Shown: positions 17,449 through 25,242 of the stretch, one piece after another
How the letters are laid out: every line of letters begins with the position of its first letter
Position numbering within the stretch: position 1 is the first letter of the stretch
From: Pseudophaeobacter sp965641885
GTDB lineage: Bacteria; Pseudomonadota; Alphaproteobacteria; Rhodobacterales; Rhodobacteraceae
Length of the DNA stretch: 64,000 nucleotides
Direction of reading: 5' to 3'
NCBI GenBank assembly: GCA_965641885.1
Contig: OZ282574.1
Location: 1,240,001 to 1,304,000 of the forward strand
Translations under genes and position numbers: made by a program
The notes under the pieces: generated by a model
Told to the model about the DNA's origin: nothing
Database searches by the model: none
Seen by the model: only the letters and a program-made list of their open reading frames with translations

Positions 17449-17460
17449 CTTATCAATAAG
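17449..17460. promoter_or_regulatory. candidate LysR operator dyad
   Basis: A perfect 12-bp inverted repeat CTTATCAATAAG, flanked by TT(T) and GGAA that extend the symmetry imperfectly, lies in the 110-base gap between the LysR start and the oxygenase start. Position and symmetry fit an LTTR binding site controlling both divergent genes. Confidence 0.45.
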
Positions 17461-17538
17461 GAAGATTAAAACAGTTTTAGTTGTCATTCAAACCCCGATA
17501 GTCAGTTTGTGAACGGTCCTGTGAACTTGGAGAACCAG

Positions 17539-18318
17539 ATGAGCCTGAACCAAATTGTCGATTTGTGCACCTTCGCCATTGCAGACCCGGAGTTCCGTGC
17601 CACCTGCAAAAAAGAGTTTGACGAAAACGGCGTGTTCGTCATGCCGGGCTTTGTTCTGCCTGACGCCATCAAATCCATCAGAGATGAGGGAGAATCCAGA
17701 CGCAGCAAGGTTTACGCAAAGACAGAGCAGCACAGTGTTTACCTGAGCAAACCCGACCCCGCCTATCCCAGCTCTCATGCCCGAAACCGGCTTGTCACAT
17801 CGTCCAAGGGCTGCATCACCGACGATCTGATGCCACAGGAGTCAGCGCTGCGTGAACTGTATGACGACCCGTCTTTTAAGAGCTTCCTGTGTGATGTGTT
17901 GGGCGAAGAGCAATTGCACGAATATGCCGATCCGCTCTCGTCGATCAATCTGCACTTTCACGAGACGGGACAGGAACTTGGATGGCACTTTGACAACTCG
18001 TCTTTCGCCATCACGCTCATGGTGCAAGCCCCTGAGGCAGGCGGTCAGTTCGAATATGTAACGGCTGTGCGCGATGCGGATAGCGGTGAGATGGGTTTTG
18101 GCGATGTCGCTGATATTCTTGATGGCAAGACCCCGGTGCAATCGCTGGAAGCGCAGGCCGGCACCATGGTTTTCTTCCGCGGTCGTAACTCTATCCATCG
18201 TGTCGCGCCGAATGCGGGCCGTCGAACACGGATGCTGGCGGTTCTTGCGTATAATGCCGAGCCGGGCATATCGCTTTCAGAATCCGCAAGACAGACGTTC
18301 TACGGCCGCCTCACCTGA
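17539..18318 (+). CDS. HalD/BesD-family Fe(II)/2-oxoglutarate oxygenase, hydroxylase-type iron site
   Basis: A 259-aa enzyme of the family containing the radical amino-acid halogenases BesD and HalD. The start at 17539 follows GGAG by 7 bases. The iron-site motif reads GWHFDNSSFAI: His150 and Asp152, with the distal His220 (RNSIHRVAP) and arginines 228-231 for 2-oxoglutarate. In the known halogenases of this family the Asp position is Gly, which frees a site for chloride. The Asp here restores the classic 2-His-1-carboxylate triad, so hydroxylation, not halogenation, is predicted. Automatic annotation is likely to call it a halogenase. The substrate is unknown; free amino acids such as lysine are used by characterised relatives. 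Confidence 0.85.
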   Translation: MSLNQIVDLCTFAIADPEFRATCKKEFDENGVFVMPGFVLPDAIKSIRDEGESRRSKVYAKTEQHSVYLSKPDPAYPSSHARNRLVTSSKGCITDDLMPQESALRELYDDPSFKSFLCDVLGEEQLHEYADPLSSINLHFHETGQELGWHFDNSSFAITLMVQAPEAGGQFEYVTAVRDADSGEMGFGDVADILDGKTPVQSLEAQAGTMVFFRGRNSIHRVAPNAGRRTRMLAVLAYNAEPGISLSESARQTFYGRLT

Positions 18319-18825
18319 TGGCGCGCACAAAACGGGACAAGTGGCGTAGCCCTGACGCGGGGCTGCGCCCGACCTCAATCCGCATGCAGCACTGACCTCG
18401 TTGTCCTGAGCCCGCTGTCCTGAGGCCCTGTCAGCACAAGATAGAGCACAGAGAGAGGGGCGGGCGTCAGTCACGTAGATTCGATTTCGCGATCAGGCCC
18501 AGTCAGCCACAGACACCGCAAGCATCCGCCTTTGCAGAATTTTTGAGCCAGGGCTTCCATGCCATGCGGGCCAGCCAGAAACCGGCAGCCTGATCAAAAA
18601 CGCCCGTACCCACAGGGGGTTCCACGCAGTTGTCTGCAAAGCTTTCGCAAAACGCACCCAGGCCCTGGCTGGCAATCTCTGCGGAAGAGGTCGCCACAAG
18701 CGGAGGTTCCCCTATATTTATTATGCGTCACTTGGGCTTTGGACCTACTGCTGCTCTTGTTGCGCGCGCTCATGGTTCGCTCACTCGTATCAGGGGGGGG
18801 ACAGCGCGTGCCTGTGCGAGACCAC
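18319..18825. other. decayed stretch without intact genes
   Basis: About 500 bases between the oxygenase and an integrase remnant. Several short open frames overlap on both strands (for example 18503-18697 minus), but none gives a recognisable protein or has a ribosome binding site. Together with the broken integrase piece next to it, this looks like the scar of a lost mobile element. A run of eight G at 18793-18800 is notable. Confidence 0.5.
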
Positions 18826-18987
18826 CTAGCGCGCGTGTAGCTGCCATTGCATCCTGGCGTCGGCTGCGGCGCTGCGAGGAAATTGCCGACATACTTGCTA
18901 TGTGGGTTCGCCCTTGCGTCTGAGAATAATTTGGGCCTTATAGGCATAAGGTCCGTTTAACAGCTTTCGCACTGCAATCGTTCCCAT
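18826..18987 (-). pseudogene. degenerate N-terminal fragment of a tyrosine integrase
   Basis: From an ATG at 18987, preceded by the ribosome binding site AAAGGATC, the minus strand encodes MGTIAVRKLLNG, then YAYKAQIILRRKGEPT. This is the typical start of phage or island tyrosine integrases. A TAG at 18898-18900 stops it after 29 codons. Reading on in frame gives QVCRQFPRSAAADARM, which still matches the usual QES-x-TF-x-R-x-AA-x-AW region, before another TAG at 18826-18828. No catalytic domain remains nearby. It is a decayed gene, about 50 codons of an original of roughly 350-400. A hairpin (18933-18954) falls inside it. Confidence 0.7.
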
Positions 18988-19158
18988 GATGATCCTTTCA
19001 AAGGCTATGCCCTGAGATCTAAGGCATGCCCCGAGGCGGACCATAAAAGCGGAAGGGTCGTAAATGCAGCGAAATTTGGCTGTAACGTGCTTAGCTTGCC
19101 TTGGGTGAGATGCCCTGAAATATGGTAGCTCCTTGATTTATAAGAGGCTTGTCCTCTT

Positions 19159-19213
19159 AAGTGGTCGATTTGTAACCGGATTGCGGGCCACTTTAAACAT
19201 TCCGCTAAAGAGG
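19159..19213 (+). ncRNA. SAM-II riboswitch (metZ leader)
   Basis: The sequence fits the SAM-II (SAM-alpha) consensus: stem GTGG (from 19161) pairs with CCAC (19188-19191), enclosing the conserved GATTTGTAACCG-GATTGC block, followed by the pseudoknot strand ending in GCTAAAGAGG (19204-19213). SAM-II elements sit in front of methionine-synthesis genes in alphaproteobacteria and switch them off when S-adenosylmethionine is plentiful. It lies 75 bases upstream of the metZ start, with a terminator-like hairpin between. Confidence 0.92.
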
Positions 19214-19228
19214 TCAGGACGTGAAGGA

Positions 19229-19260
19229 CCCCCTTTCGCTTGGCCGGACGGGGTTTTTTT
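19229..19260 (+). terminator. intrinsic terminator in metZ leader
   Basis: Stem of CCCC with GGGG plus inner TTT/GGA pairs across a C-C mismatch, then seven T (19254-19260). It follows the SAM-II aptamer directly and precedes the metZ ribosome binding site (AGGAGG at 19276-19281), so SAM binding could act by transcription termination. Confidence 0.75.
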
Positions 19261-19288
19261 GTTGCGCAAAGGCGCAGGAGGTCATGAG

Positions 19289-20479
19289 ATGAGTGAGAGC
19301 TGGAACAACCGCACCAAGCTGGTGCATGGGGGCACACGCCGCAGTCAGTACAATGAGGTGAGTGAAGCGATCTTCCTGACCCAGGGGTTTGTCTACGACA
19401 CTGCCGAACAGGCCGAAGCACGGTTTGTTGAGTGCGGCCCTGATGAATTCATCTATGCGCGCTATGGCAACCCGACCGTCGCCATGTTCGAAGAGCGGAT
19501 TGCCCTGCTGGAAGGGGCCGAGGATGCCTTTGCCACGGCCTCTGGCATGGCGGCTGTCAATGGCGCGCTGACCTCGATGTTGAAGGCCGGAGACCACGTG
19601 GTTTCGGCCAAGGCGCTGTTTGGCTCCTGTCTGTATATCCTCGAAAATATTCTGAGCCGTTTCGGGGTTGAGGTGACATATGTCGATGGCACCGATCTGG
19701 ACCAGTGGCGTGCGGCGATGCGTCCGGACACCAAGGCTGTGTTCTTTGAAAGCATGTCAAACCCGACACTGGAGGTGATCGACATCACGGCGGTTGCTGA
19801 GATTGCCCATGGTGTGGGAGCCACTGTTGTGGTGGATAACGTATTCTCTACGCCGGTTTTTTCCAAGGCGATCGAACAGGGGGCGGATGTTGTGATCTAT
19901 TCCGCCACCAAACATATCGACGGCCAGGGCAGGGTGCTCGGCGGGGTGATCCTTGGCACGCGTGAGTTCATCCGTGGCACGGTTGAACCCTATATGAAAC
20001 ACACGGGCGGCAGCCTCAGCCCCTTTAACGCCTGGACCCTGCTCAAAGGGTTAGAGACCATCGATCTGCGTGTCAGAGCCCAGGTGGAAAGTGCTTTGCA
20101 GATTGCCGAGGCGTTTCAGGGGCACGCGGCACTGGAACGGATGATCTATCCTGGTCTGAGAACCCACGCGCAGCATGCCCTGGTGCAAAGCCAGTTGGAT
20201 GGCAAAGGCGGCACTGTTTTGTCGCTGGATATCAAGGGAGGCAAGGAGGCAGCCTTTCGTTTCCTCAATGCGCTGACCATTCCGGTGATTTCAAACAACC
20301 TTGGGGATGCCAAATCCATCGCCACCCATCCGGCGACCACCACCCATCAGCGCCTGCCGGATGCGCAAAAGACCGAGCTGGGGATTACGCCGGGCCTGGT
20401 GCGGTTCTCGGTTGGTCTTGAGGATGCCGGGGATCTGATTGCGGATCTCACCCAAGCGCTTGCCGCGGCACAGGGCTAG
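19289..20479 (+). CDS. metZ: O-succinylhomoserine sulfhydrylase
   Basis: PLP enzyme of the Cys/Met metabolism family that makes homocysteine directly from O-succinylhomoserine and sulfide. 396 aa. Landmarks: YARYGNPTV, TASGMAAVNGAL, the SNPTLEVIDI and VVVDNVFSTPVF segments, the PLP lysine in YSATKHIDGQGRVLGG, and the C-terminal SKSIATHP-type sequence (AKSIATHPATTTHQ). The start at 19289 has AGGAGG 7 bases upstream; an upstream frame from 19133 runs through the riboswitch and is not used. Expression is controlled by the SAM-II riboswitch. The related cystathionine gamma-synthase is the alternative call; the MetZ form is usual after SAM-II elements. Confidence 0.94.
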   Translation: MSESWNNRTKLVHGGTRRSQYNEVSEAIFLTQGFVYDTAEQAEARFVECGPDEFIYARYGNPTVAMFEERIALLEGAEDAFATASGMAAVNGALTSMLKAGDHVVSAKALFGSCLYILENILSRFGVEVTYVDGTDLDQWRAAMRPDTKAVFFESMSNPTLEVIDITAVAEIAHGVGATVVVDNVFSTPVFSKAIEQGADVVIYSATKHIDGQGRVLGGVILGTREFIRGTVEPYMKHTGGSLSPFNAWTLLKGLETIDLRVRAQVESALQIAEAFQGHAALERMIYPGLRTHAQHALVQSQLDGKGGTVLSLDIKGGKEAAFRFLNALTIPVISNNLGDAKSIATHPATTTHQRLPDAQKTELGITPGLVRFSVGLEDAGDLIADLTQALAAAQG

Positions 20480-20488
20480 GGAGACTGC

Positions 20489-20532
20489 GATCTGGCCCGG
20501 ATCTGACCATAATGGCAGATCCGGGCCAGATC
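20489..20532. repeat. 17-bp perfect inverted repeat after metZ
   Basis: Arms GATCTGGCCCGGATCTG (20489-20505) and CAGATCCGGGCCAGATC (20516-20532) are perfectly complementary; the 10-base spacer contains a further CCAT/ATGG. It starts 9 bases after the metZ stop. There is no T-run, so it may be a Rho-aided terminator or a 3'-end stabilising hairpin. Confidence 0.85.
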
Positions 20533-20582
20533 CTGCCGTATTTGATTGATCCGTTTTGAGCTTTGCTGCGTAAATGTCTAAA

Positions 20583-20642
20583 CCAGTTAAGGTGCTGCCA
20601 GTTAAATCGCAGCCAGTTTAGCTGCAGCCAGTTAATTCCCGG
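20583..20642 (+). repeat. four 15-bp direct repeats upstream of folE2
   Basis: Four head-to-tail units, each beginning CCAGTT(A/T)A at 20583, 20598, 20613 and 20628, with variable last seven bases (two end in GCAG, one in GCTG). They end 36 bases before the folE2 start, where an operator or promoter would lie. In many bacteria folE2 is induced by zinc limitation through Zur; these units do not resemble a known Zur box. Confidence 0.7.
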
Positions 20643-20678
20643 CGAGTATCGAGCGGTAAAAACGGAGACCTTTGTGCA

Positions 20679-21782
20679 ATGAACATTCCTACGCGTGATG
20701 TGTCAGAAGCCCCGGATCTGCACGAGGCCGAAGCGGCGCTGATCTTGTTGCGGCGCTGGGCCGAGGCGGCGACACCGACCGAAGTTGCGCTGCTGGATCC
20801 GGCGATCGCACGGCTGCTTCCGGGGGGCGAGGTGCGCAACTACCCCGATCTGTCGCGCGACTATCCGCAGGATTTCAAATCAGACGAGGCTTACCGCGCA
20901 ACGCTGCCTGATTTGCAGAACGGGCCTGCCAGCCTCATTCGCGGTGCCAAGGAGCAGATCCAGCATGTGGGCATCTCGAACTTTCGCCTGCCGATCCGCT
21001 TTCACAGCCGCGAAGGCGGCGACCAGACTCTGGAGACCAGCATTACCGGATCTGTCAGCCTTGAGGCCGACAAGAAAGGTATCAACATGTCCCGGATCAT
21101 GCGCTCTTTTTACAAGCACGCCGAAAAAACCTTTAGCTTTGAGGTGATGGAAGCCGCACTCAGCGACTATCTCGTTGATCTCGAAAGCATGGATGCGCGT
21201 ATCCAGATGCGCTTTTCCTTTCCGATGCGCATTGAAAGCCTGCGCTCTGGCCTGTCTGGCTATCAATACTATGATATCGCGCTGGAACTGCTGCACGCGG
21301 AAGGCCAGCGTCATAAGATCATGCATCTGGACTATGTCTATTCGTCCACCTGCCCCTGTTCGCTGGAGTTGAGCGAGCATGCGCGCCAAACCCGGGGCCA
21401 GTTGGCAACGCCGCATTCGCAGCGCTCAGTAGCGCGGATCTCGGTGGCCGTGGACCCAGAGAGCGAATGCCTGTGGTTTGAGGATCTGATTGCCCATTGT
21501 CGCCAGGCGGTGCCCACAGAGACGCAGGTCATGGTGAAACGCGAAGATGAACAGGCCTTTGCCGAATTGAACGCGGCCAATCCAATCTTTGTTGAGGACG
21601 CGGCGCGTCTGTTCTGCGAATCGCTGCAGAATGACCCCAGAATCAAAGATTTCCGGGTTGTGGCCAGTCATCAGGAAAGCCTGCACAGCCATGATGCCAT
21701 CAGCATTTTGACCCAGGGGCCGTTGTTTGCAAACAAAAGCCTCGACCCGAGACTGTTTTCTACGCTGATCCATCAGGGCTGA
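20679..21782 (+). CDS. folE2: GTP cyclohydrolase I, FolE2 type
   Basis: Type IB GTP cyclohydrolase, first step of tetrahydrofolate synthesis (GTP to dihydroneopterin triphosphate). 367 aa. Signature segments: HVGISNFRLPI, KGINMSRIMRSFYKHAEK, YSSTCPCSLELSEHARQ (with the metal-binding Cys-Pro-Cys) and PHSQRSVARI. FolE2 tolerates several metals and replaces zinc-dependent FolE in many bacteria. Whether a second folE exists cannot be judged from this window. Regulation may involve the direct repeats upstream. Confidence 0.96.
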   Translation: MNIPTRDVSEAPDLHEAEAALILLRRWAEAATPTEVALLDPAIARLLPGGEVRNYPDLSRDYPQDFKSDEAYRATLPDLQNGPASLIRGAKEQIQHVGISNFRLPIRFHSREGGDQTLETSITGSVSLEADKKGINMSRIMRSFYKHAEKTFSFEVMEAALSDYLVDLESMDARIQMRFSFPMRIESLRSGLSGYQYYDIALELLHAEGQRHKIMHLDYVYSSTCPCSLELSEHARQTRGQLATPHSQRSVARISVAVDPESECLWFEDLIAHCRQAVPTETQVMVKREDEQAFAELNAANPIFVEDAARLFCESLQNDPRIKDFRVVASHQESLHSHDAISILTQGPLFANKSLDPRLFSTLIHQG

Positions 21783-21884
21783 GGCCCAGCCACGGGCTAA
21801 CTGTGATCGGTCCTGGGGGGCTGCGGCGGGCTGCCTGGCGTCTTTGACTTGACAGTTTCTGCAAGGCAGGCCAACGCTCGCGGC

Positions 21885-23333
21885 ATGTTGGATATTCGAC
21901 CCGTTGGATATGTGATCGGCCTTTTGGTTGTGATCCTGGGCGCCATGATGGTGTTTCCCTTCCTTGCTGACCTGTTGGAGGGGCGGGGGGAATGGCCTGT
22001 CTTTTTGCAAAGCGGTCTCATCACTATCCTTGGCGGCGCTCTTCTGGCCCTGAGTTGCGACAGTGACAAGCACGATGGATTGAGCATTCAGCAGACCTTT
22101 TTGCTCACGACCTTTGTTTGGGTTGCCCTGCCTCTGTTTGGCGCACTGCCCCTGATGCTTGGGGCGACGGAGCTCAGCTTTACGGATGCATTCTTTGAGG
22201 CGATGTCCGGGCTGACGACCACCGGGTCGACGGTGATTTCTGGTCTTGATGATCTGCCCAAGGGGCTGTTGCTGTGGCGCGGAATCCTGCAGTGGCTGGG
22301 CGGTATTGGTATCATTGTTGTTGCAATGGTTTTTCTGCCAGAGCTGCGCGTCGGCGGCATGCAGATTTTTAAGTCAGAAGCCTTTGATACATTTGGTAAA
22401 ATCCTGCCTCGGGCGCAGGCGATCGCCAAGCAGATCTCGTTGATTTATGTCGGCCTCACGGTGGCCTGTATGCTGGTCTACTTTAGCCTCGGGATGGGCG
22501 GATTTGACGCTCTCGTGCATGCCATGACCACGGTCTCTACCGGTGGGTTTTCCAACTATGATGGGTCTTTTGGCACTTTCTCGGGACCAGCAGAATATGC
22601 AGCCGCGGTCTTTATGATCCTCGCCGCACTGCCCTTTGTGCGCTATGTGCAGCTGGTGAACGGCCATACGCAACCGATGCTGTTGGACAGCCAGATCCGG
22701 GTTTTTCTTGCCACCATCCTGGTTCTGGTGGTGGTGACGGCCGGTGTTCTGGTCACGATTTTTCCGCACCACCCGGAACAGGCCCTGCGCGAGGCGCTCT
22801 TTAATATCACCTCGATCATATCGGGCACCGGCTATGCCAGCGTTGACTATATGAAATGGGGCAGTTTTCTTATTACGGTGTTTTTCTTTATCGGTCTGAT
22901 TGGCGGCTGTGCGGGCTCCACCGCCTGCTCGGTAAAGATTTTCCGCTATCAGTTGCTGTTTGCCTCCATTCAGGTGCAGATCCAGCGCATTCGCTCGCCG
23001 CATGGCGTTTTTGTGCCGCGCTTTGAGGGACGACCCGTCGGGCCTGATGTTCTGAGCTCGGTGATCTCGTTCTTCATGTTTTTTGTTTTGACCATGGGCA
23101 TTGTTGCCTGGGCGCTGGCACTGACCGGGCTTGATTTTATCACGGCAATTTCAGGCGCTGCCACTGCGGTGGCCAATGTGGGGCCGGGTCTTGGCGAAAC
23201 CATTGGGCCTGCAGGCAATTTTGCCACGCTGAATGACGCCGCAAAATGGATCCTCAGCAGTGCGATGTTGATCGGGCGTCTGGAAATGATGGCCGTTTAT
23301 GCCATCCTCACGCCGCTGTTCTGGCGCTCTTGA
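21885..23333 (+). CDS. trkH: TrkH-family potassium uptake protein
   Basis: A 482-aa K+ channel-like subunit with about ten to twelve membrane segments and four pore repeats. The first selectivity segment reads AMSGLTTTGSTVISGL; others are TTVSTGGFSNYDGS, SIISGTGYASVDY and the late GAATAVANVGPGLGETIG. It follows WRGILQWLGGIGIIVVAMVFLP. TrkH works with the cytoplasmic regulator TrkA, which is not in this window. The start at 21885 is chosen because it begins before the first membrane segment; the ribosome binding site is weak, and a TTG at 21849 is the alternative. Confidence 0.95.
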   Translation: MLDIRPVGYVIGLLVVILGAMMVFPFLADLLEGRGEWPVFLQSGLITILGGALLALSCDSDKHDGLSIQQTFLLTTFVWVALPLFGALPLMLGATELSFTDAFFEAMSGLTTTGSTVISGLDDLPKGLLLWRGILQWLGGIGIIVVAMVFLPELRVGGMQIFKSEAFDTFGKILPRAQAIAKQISLIYVGLTVACMLVYFSLGMGGFDALVHAMTTVSTGGFSNYDGSFGTFSGPAEYAAAVFMILAALPFVRYVQLVNGHTQPMLLDSQIRVFLATILVLVVVTAGVLVTIFPHHPEQALREALFNITSIISGTGYASVDYMKWGSFLITVFFFIGLIGGCAGSTACSVKIFRYQLLFASIQVQIQRIRSPHGVFVPRFEGRPVGPDVLSSVISFFMFFVLTMGIVAWALALTGLDFITAISGAATAVANVGPGLGETIGPAGNFATLNDAAKWILSSAMLIGRLEMMAVYAILTPLFWRS

Positions 23334-23375
23334 AACGGATCCATTCCAAAGCGCCAGGGCTCTGTGCGGGGCGTT

Positions 23376-23744
23376 TTACTCAGGGTCGATCAGATCATTG
23401 GCGATCTCAAACATTTCCGCAGGACGGATATGTACAATCGTTTTCTTTGCCAGGCGTTTTGATGCCAGGGCACCAGTGCTGTCAGTCCCGGTGATCTTGC
23501 CATCCATGCCGTAAATATAGCGCACTGTGCCCCCGGGCAACAGAACGCGCAGGGTAAAGGCGCCATCCTCTTTGCGCAGAATTTCAAAATTGCACTCGGT
23601 CAGGATTGCGCCATCCTGGGCTGCACAGGGCAGGTGGCCAATGGAGTTGACGCCATCGGTGCCGGCGATAGTCGCGGCGTGCGCAACAGAGCCAAGGGGC
23701 AGAGAGAGGCCGAGGGCGAGGATCGTGTGTGCAATAAAACGCAT
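23376..23744 (-). CDS. exported hypothetical protein
   Basis: A 122-aa protein with a typical signal peptide (hydrophobic core about residues 6-20, cleavage near AHAATI). The mature part has two cysteines (PCAAQ, ECNFEI) that may form a disulfide, and a segment RVLLPGGTVRYIYGMDGKI followed by Lys/Arg-rich residues. It looks like a conserved periplasmic protein, but no named domain is recognised. Convergent with trkH across 42 bases. Confidence 0.7.
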   Translation of the reverse strand: MRFIAHTILALGLSLPLGSVAHAATIAGTDGVNSIGHLPCAAQDGAILTECNFEILRKEDGAFTLRVLLPGGTVRYIYGMDGKITGTDSTGALASKRLAKKTIVHIRPAEMFEIANDLIDPE

Positions 23745-23958
23745 GAGCTTCTTTCATCTACTAATGTTGACAGCAGCCTTGCATCGCTGAAAGGCAGAGT
23801 AAAGTGTCCTGCAGCGCCACAAGACGCGCCTTGTCGCGAGACAGCCTGCGGCAGATCGTCGGCGTGGTGTATTGCTACAATACGCAGCCTTGCCCTTGAA
23901 ACCGCCGTCGCCTAAGAGGCAGGGATCGGAAACAGCGAGCGCACGGAGACTTTTACCC

Positions 23959-25197
23959 ATGCCCGTTCTAGTAATGAAATTTGGCGGCACTTCGGTCGCC
24001 AACCTCGACCGGATCCGGCGCGCAGCGAAACGCGTCGGCGTCGAAGTGGCCAAAGGCTATGACGTCATTGTCATCGTCTCGGCTATGTCCGGAAAGACCA
24101 ATGAGATGGTCGGCTGGGTCAATGAGACCTCGCCGATGTTTGATGCGCGTGAATATGATGCGGTGGTCTCATCCGGCGAAAACGTCACGGCCGGACTGAT
24201 GGCCCTGACCCTGCAGGAAATGGATGTGCCCGCGCGCAGCTGGCAGGGCTGGCAGGTGCCGCTGAAAACAAACAGCGCCCACAGTCAGGCCCGGATCGAA
24301 GAGATCCCGCCGGAAAACATCAACGCAAAATTTGCCGAAGGCATGCGTGTTGCAGTGGTGGCGGGCTTTCAGGGCATCAGCCCTGAGGGTCGTATTACCA
24401 CACTGGGGCGGGGTGGCTCTGATACCACAGCCGTTGCCTTTGCCGCGGCCTTTGAGGCTGAGCGTTGCGACATTTATACTGATGTCGATGGGGTCTACAC
24501 AACGGATCCGCGGATCTGCGACAAGGCGCGCAAGCTCGACAAGATCGCCTTTGAAGAAATGCTGGAGCTGGCCTCTCTGGGGGCCAAGGTGCTGCAGACG
24601 CGCTCGGTTGAGCTGGCGATGCGCTACAAGGTGAAACTGCGCGTTCTTTCAAGCTTTGAAGAACAATCCGACGAGGCCGGCACGCTGGTCTGCGACGAGG
24701 AGGAAATCATGGAATCCAATGTTGTGGCCGGTGTGGCCTATTCCCGCGACGAAGCCAAGATGACCCTGATGTCGGTTGCCGACCGTCCGGGCATTGCCGC
24801 GATCATCTTTAATGCGCTGTCCGAGGGCGGTGTGAATGTCGATATGATCGTGCAGAACATCTCGGAAGATGGCCGCACGGATATGACCTTTTCCTGCCCC
24901 ACCGATCAGGTGAGCCGGGCCGACCAGGCCCTGCTGGCCATCAAGGAGCAGGGCGAGCTGAACTACGCCGAACTGGTGGCTGACAAGGCCGTTGCCAAGG
25001 TCTCGGTTGTGGGGATTGGCATGCGCTCGCAATCCGGTGTTGCGGCTAAGATGTTCAAAGTGCTCTCTGATGAGGGGATCAACATTAAGGTCATTACAAC
25101 CTCGGAGATTAAGATTTCCGTTCTTATTGATCGGAAATACATGGAACTTGCTGTGCAAGCACTGCATGATGCTTTTGAATTGGACAAGGTGGCCTGA
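23959..25197 (+). CDS. lysC: aspartate kinase (aspartokinase)
   Basis: Phosphorylates aspartate, the first step toward lysine, threonine and methionine. 412 aa, the usual length for the single-function enzyme. The kinase domain begins VLVMKFGGTSVANLDRI and has VSSGENVTAGLMA, GRGGSDTTAVAFAA and YTDVDGVYTTDPRI. Two C-terminal ACT domains (about 265-405) carry VADRPGIAAIIFNAL and VGIGMRSQSGVAAKMF, typical for feedback by lysine and threonine. The start at 23959 has GGAG nearby; upstream residues from 23872 are unrelated. It is followed after 45 bases by ptsP, an arrangement common in alphaproteobacteria. Confidence 0.97.
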   Translation: MPVLVMKFGGTSVANLDRIRRAAKRVGVEVAKGYDVIVIVSAMSGKTNEMVGWVNETSPMFDAREYDAVVSSGENVTAGLMALTLQEMDVPARSWQGWQVPLKTNSAHSQARIEEIPPENINAKFAEGMRVAVVAGFQGISPEGRITTLGRGGSDTTAVAFAAAFEAERCDIYTDVDGVYTTDPRICDKARKLDKIAFEEMLELASLGAKVLQTRSVELAMRYKVKLRVLSSFEEQSDEAGTLVCDEEEIMESNVVAGVAYSRDEAKMTLMSVADRPGIAAIIFNALSEGGVNVDMIVQNISEDGRTDMTFSCPTDQVSRADQALLAIKEQGELNYAELVADKAVAKVSVVGIGMRSQSGVAAKMFKVLSDEGINIKVITTSEIKISVLIDRKYMELAVQALHDAFELDKVA

Positions 25198-25242
25198 TCA
25201 CTCAGGGCTGCCTGCCACAAAAAGAATATGTGAACAGGGCCC

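Noticed and set aside
20583..20642. CRISPR-like array
   Set aside because: The repeats are 15 bp head to tail with no spacers and no cas genes nearby; they are tandem repeats only.
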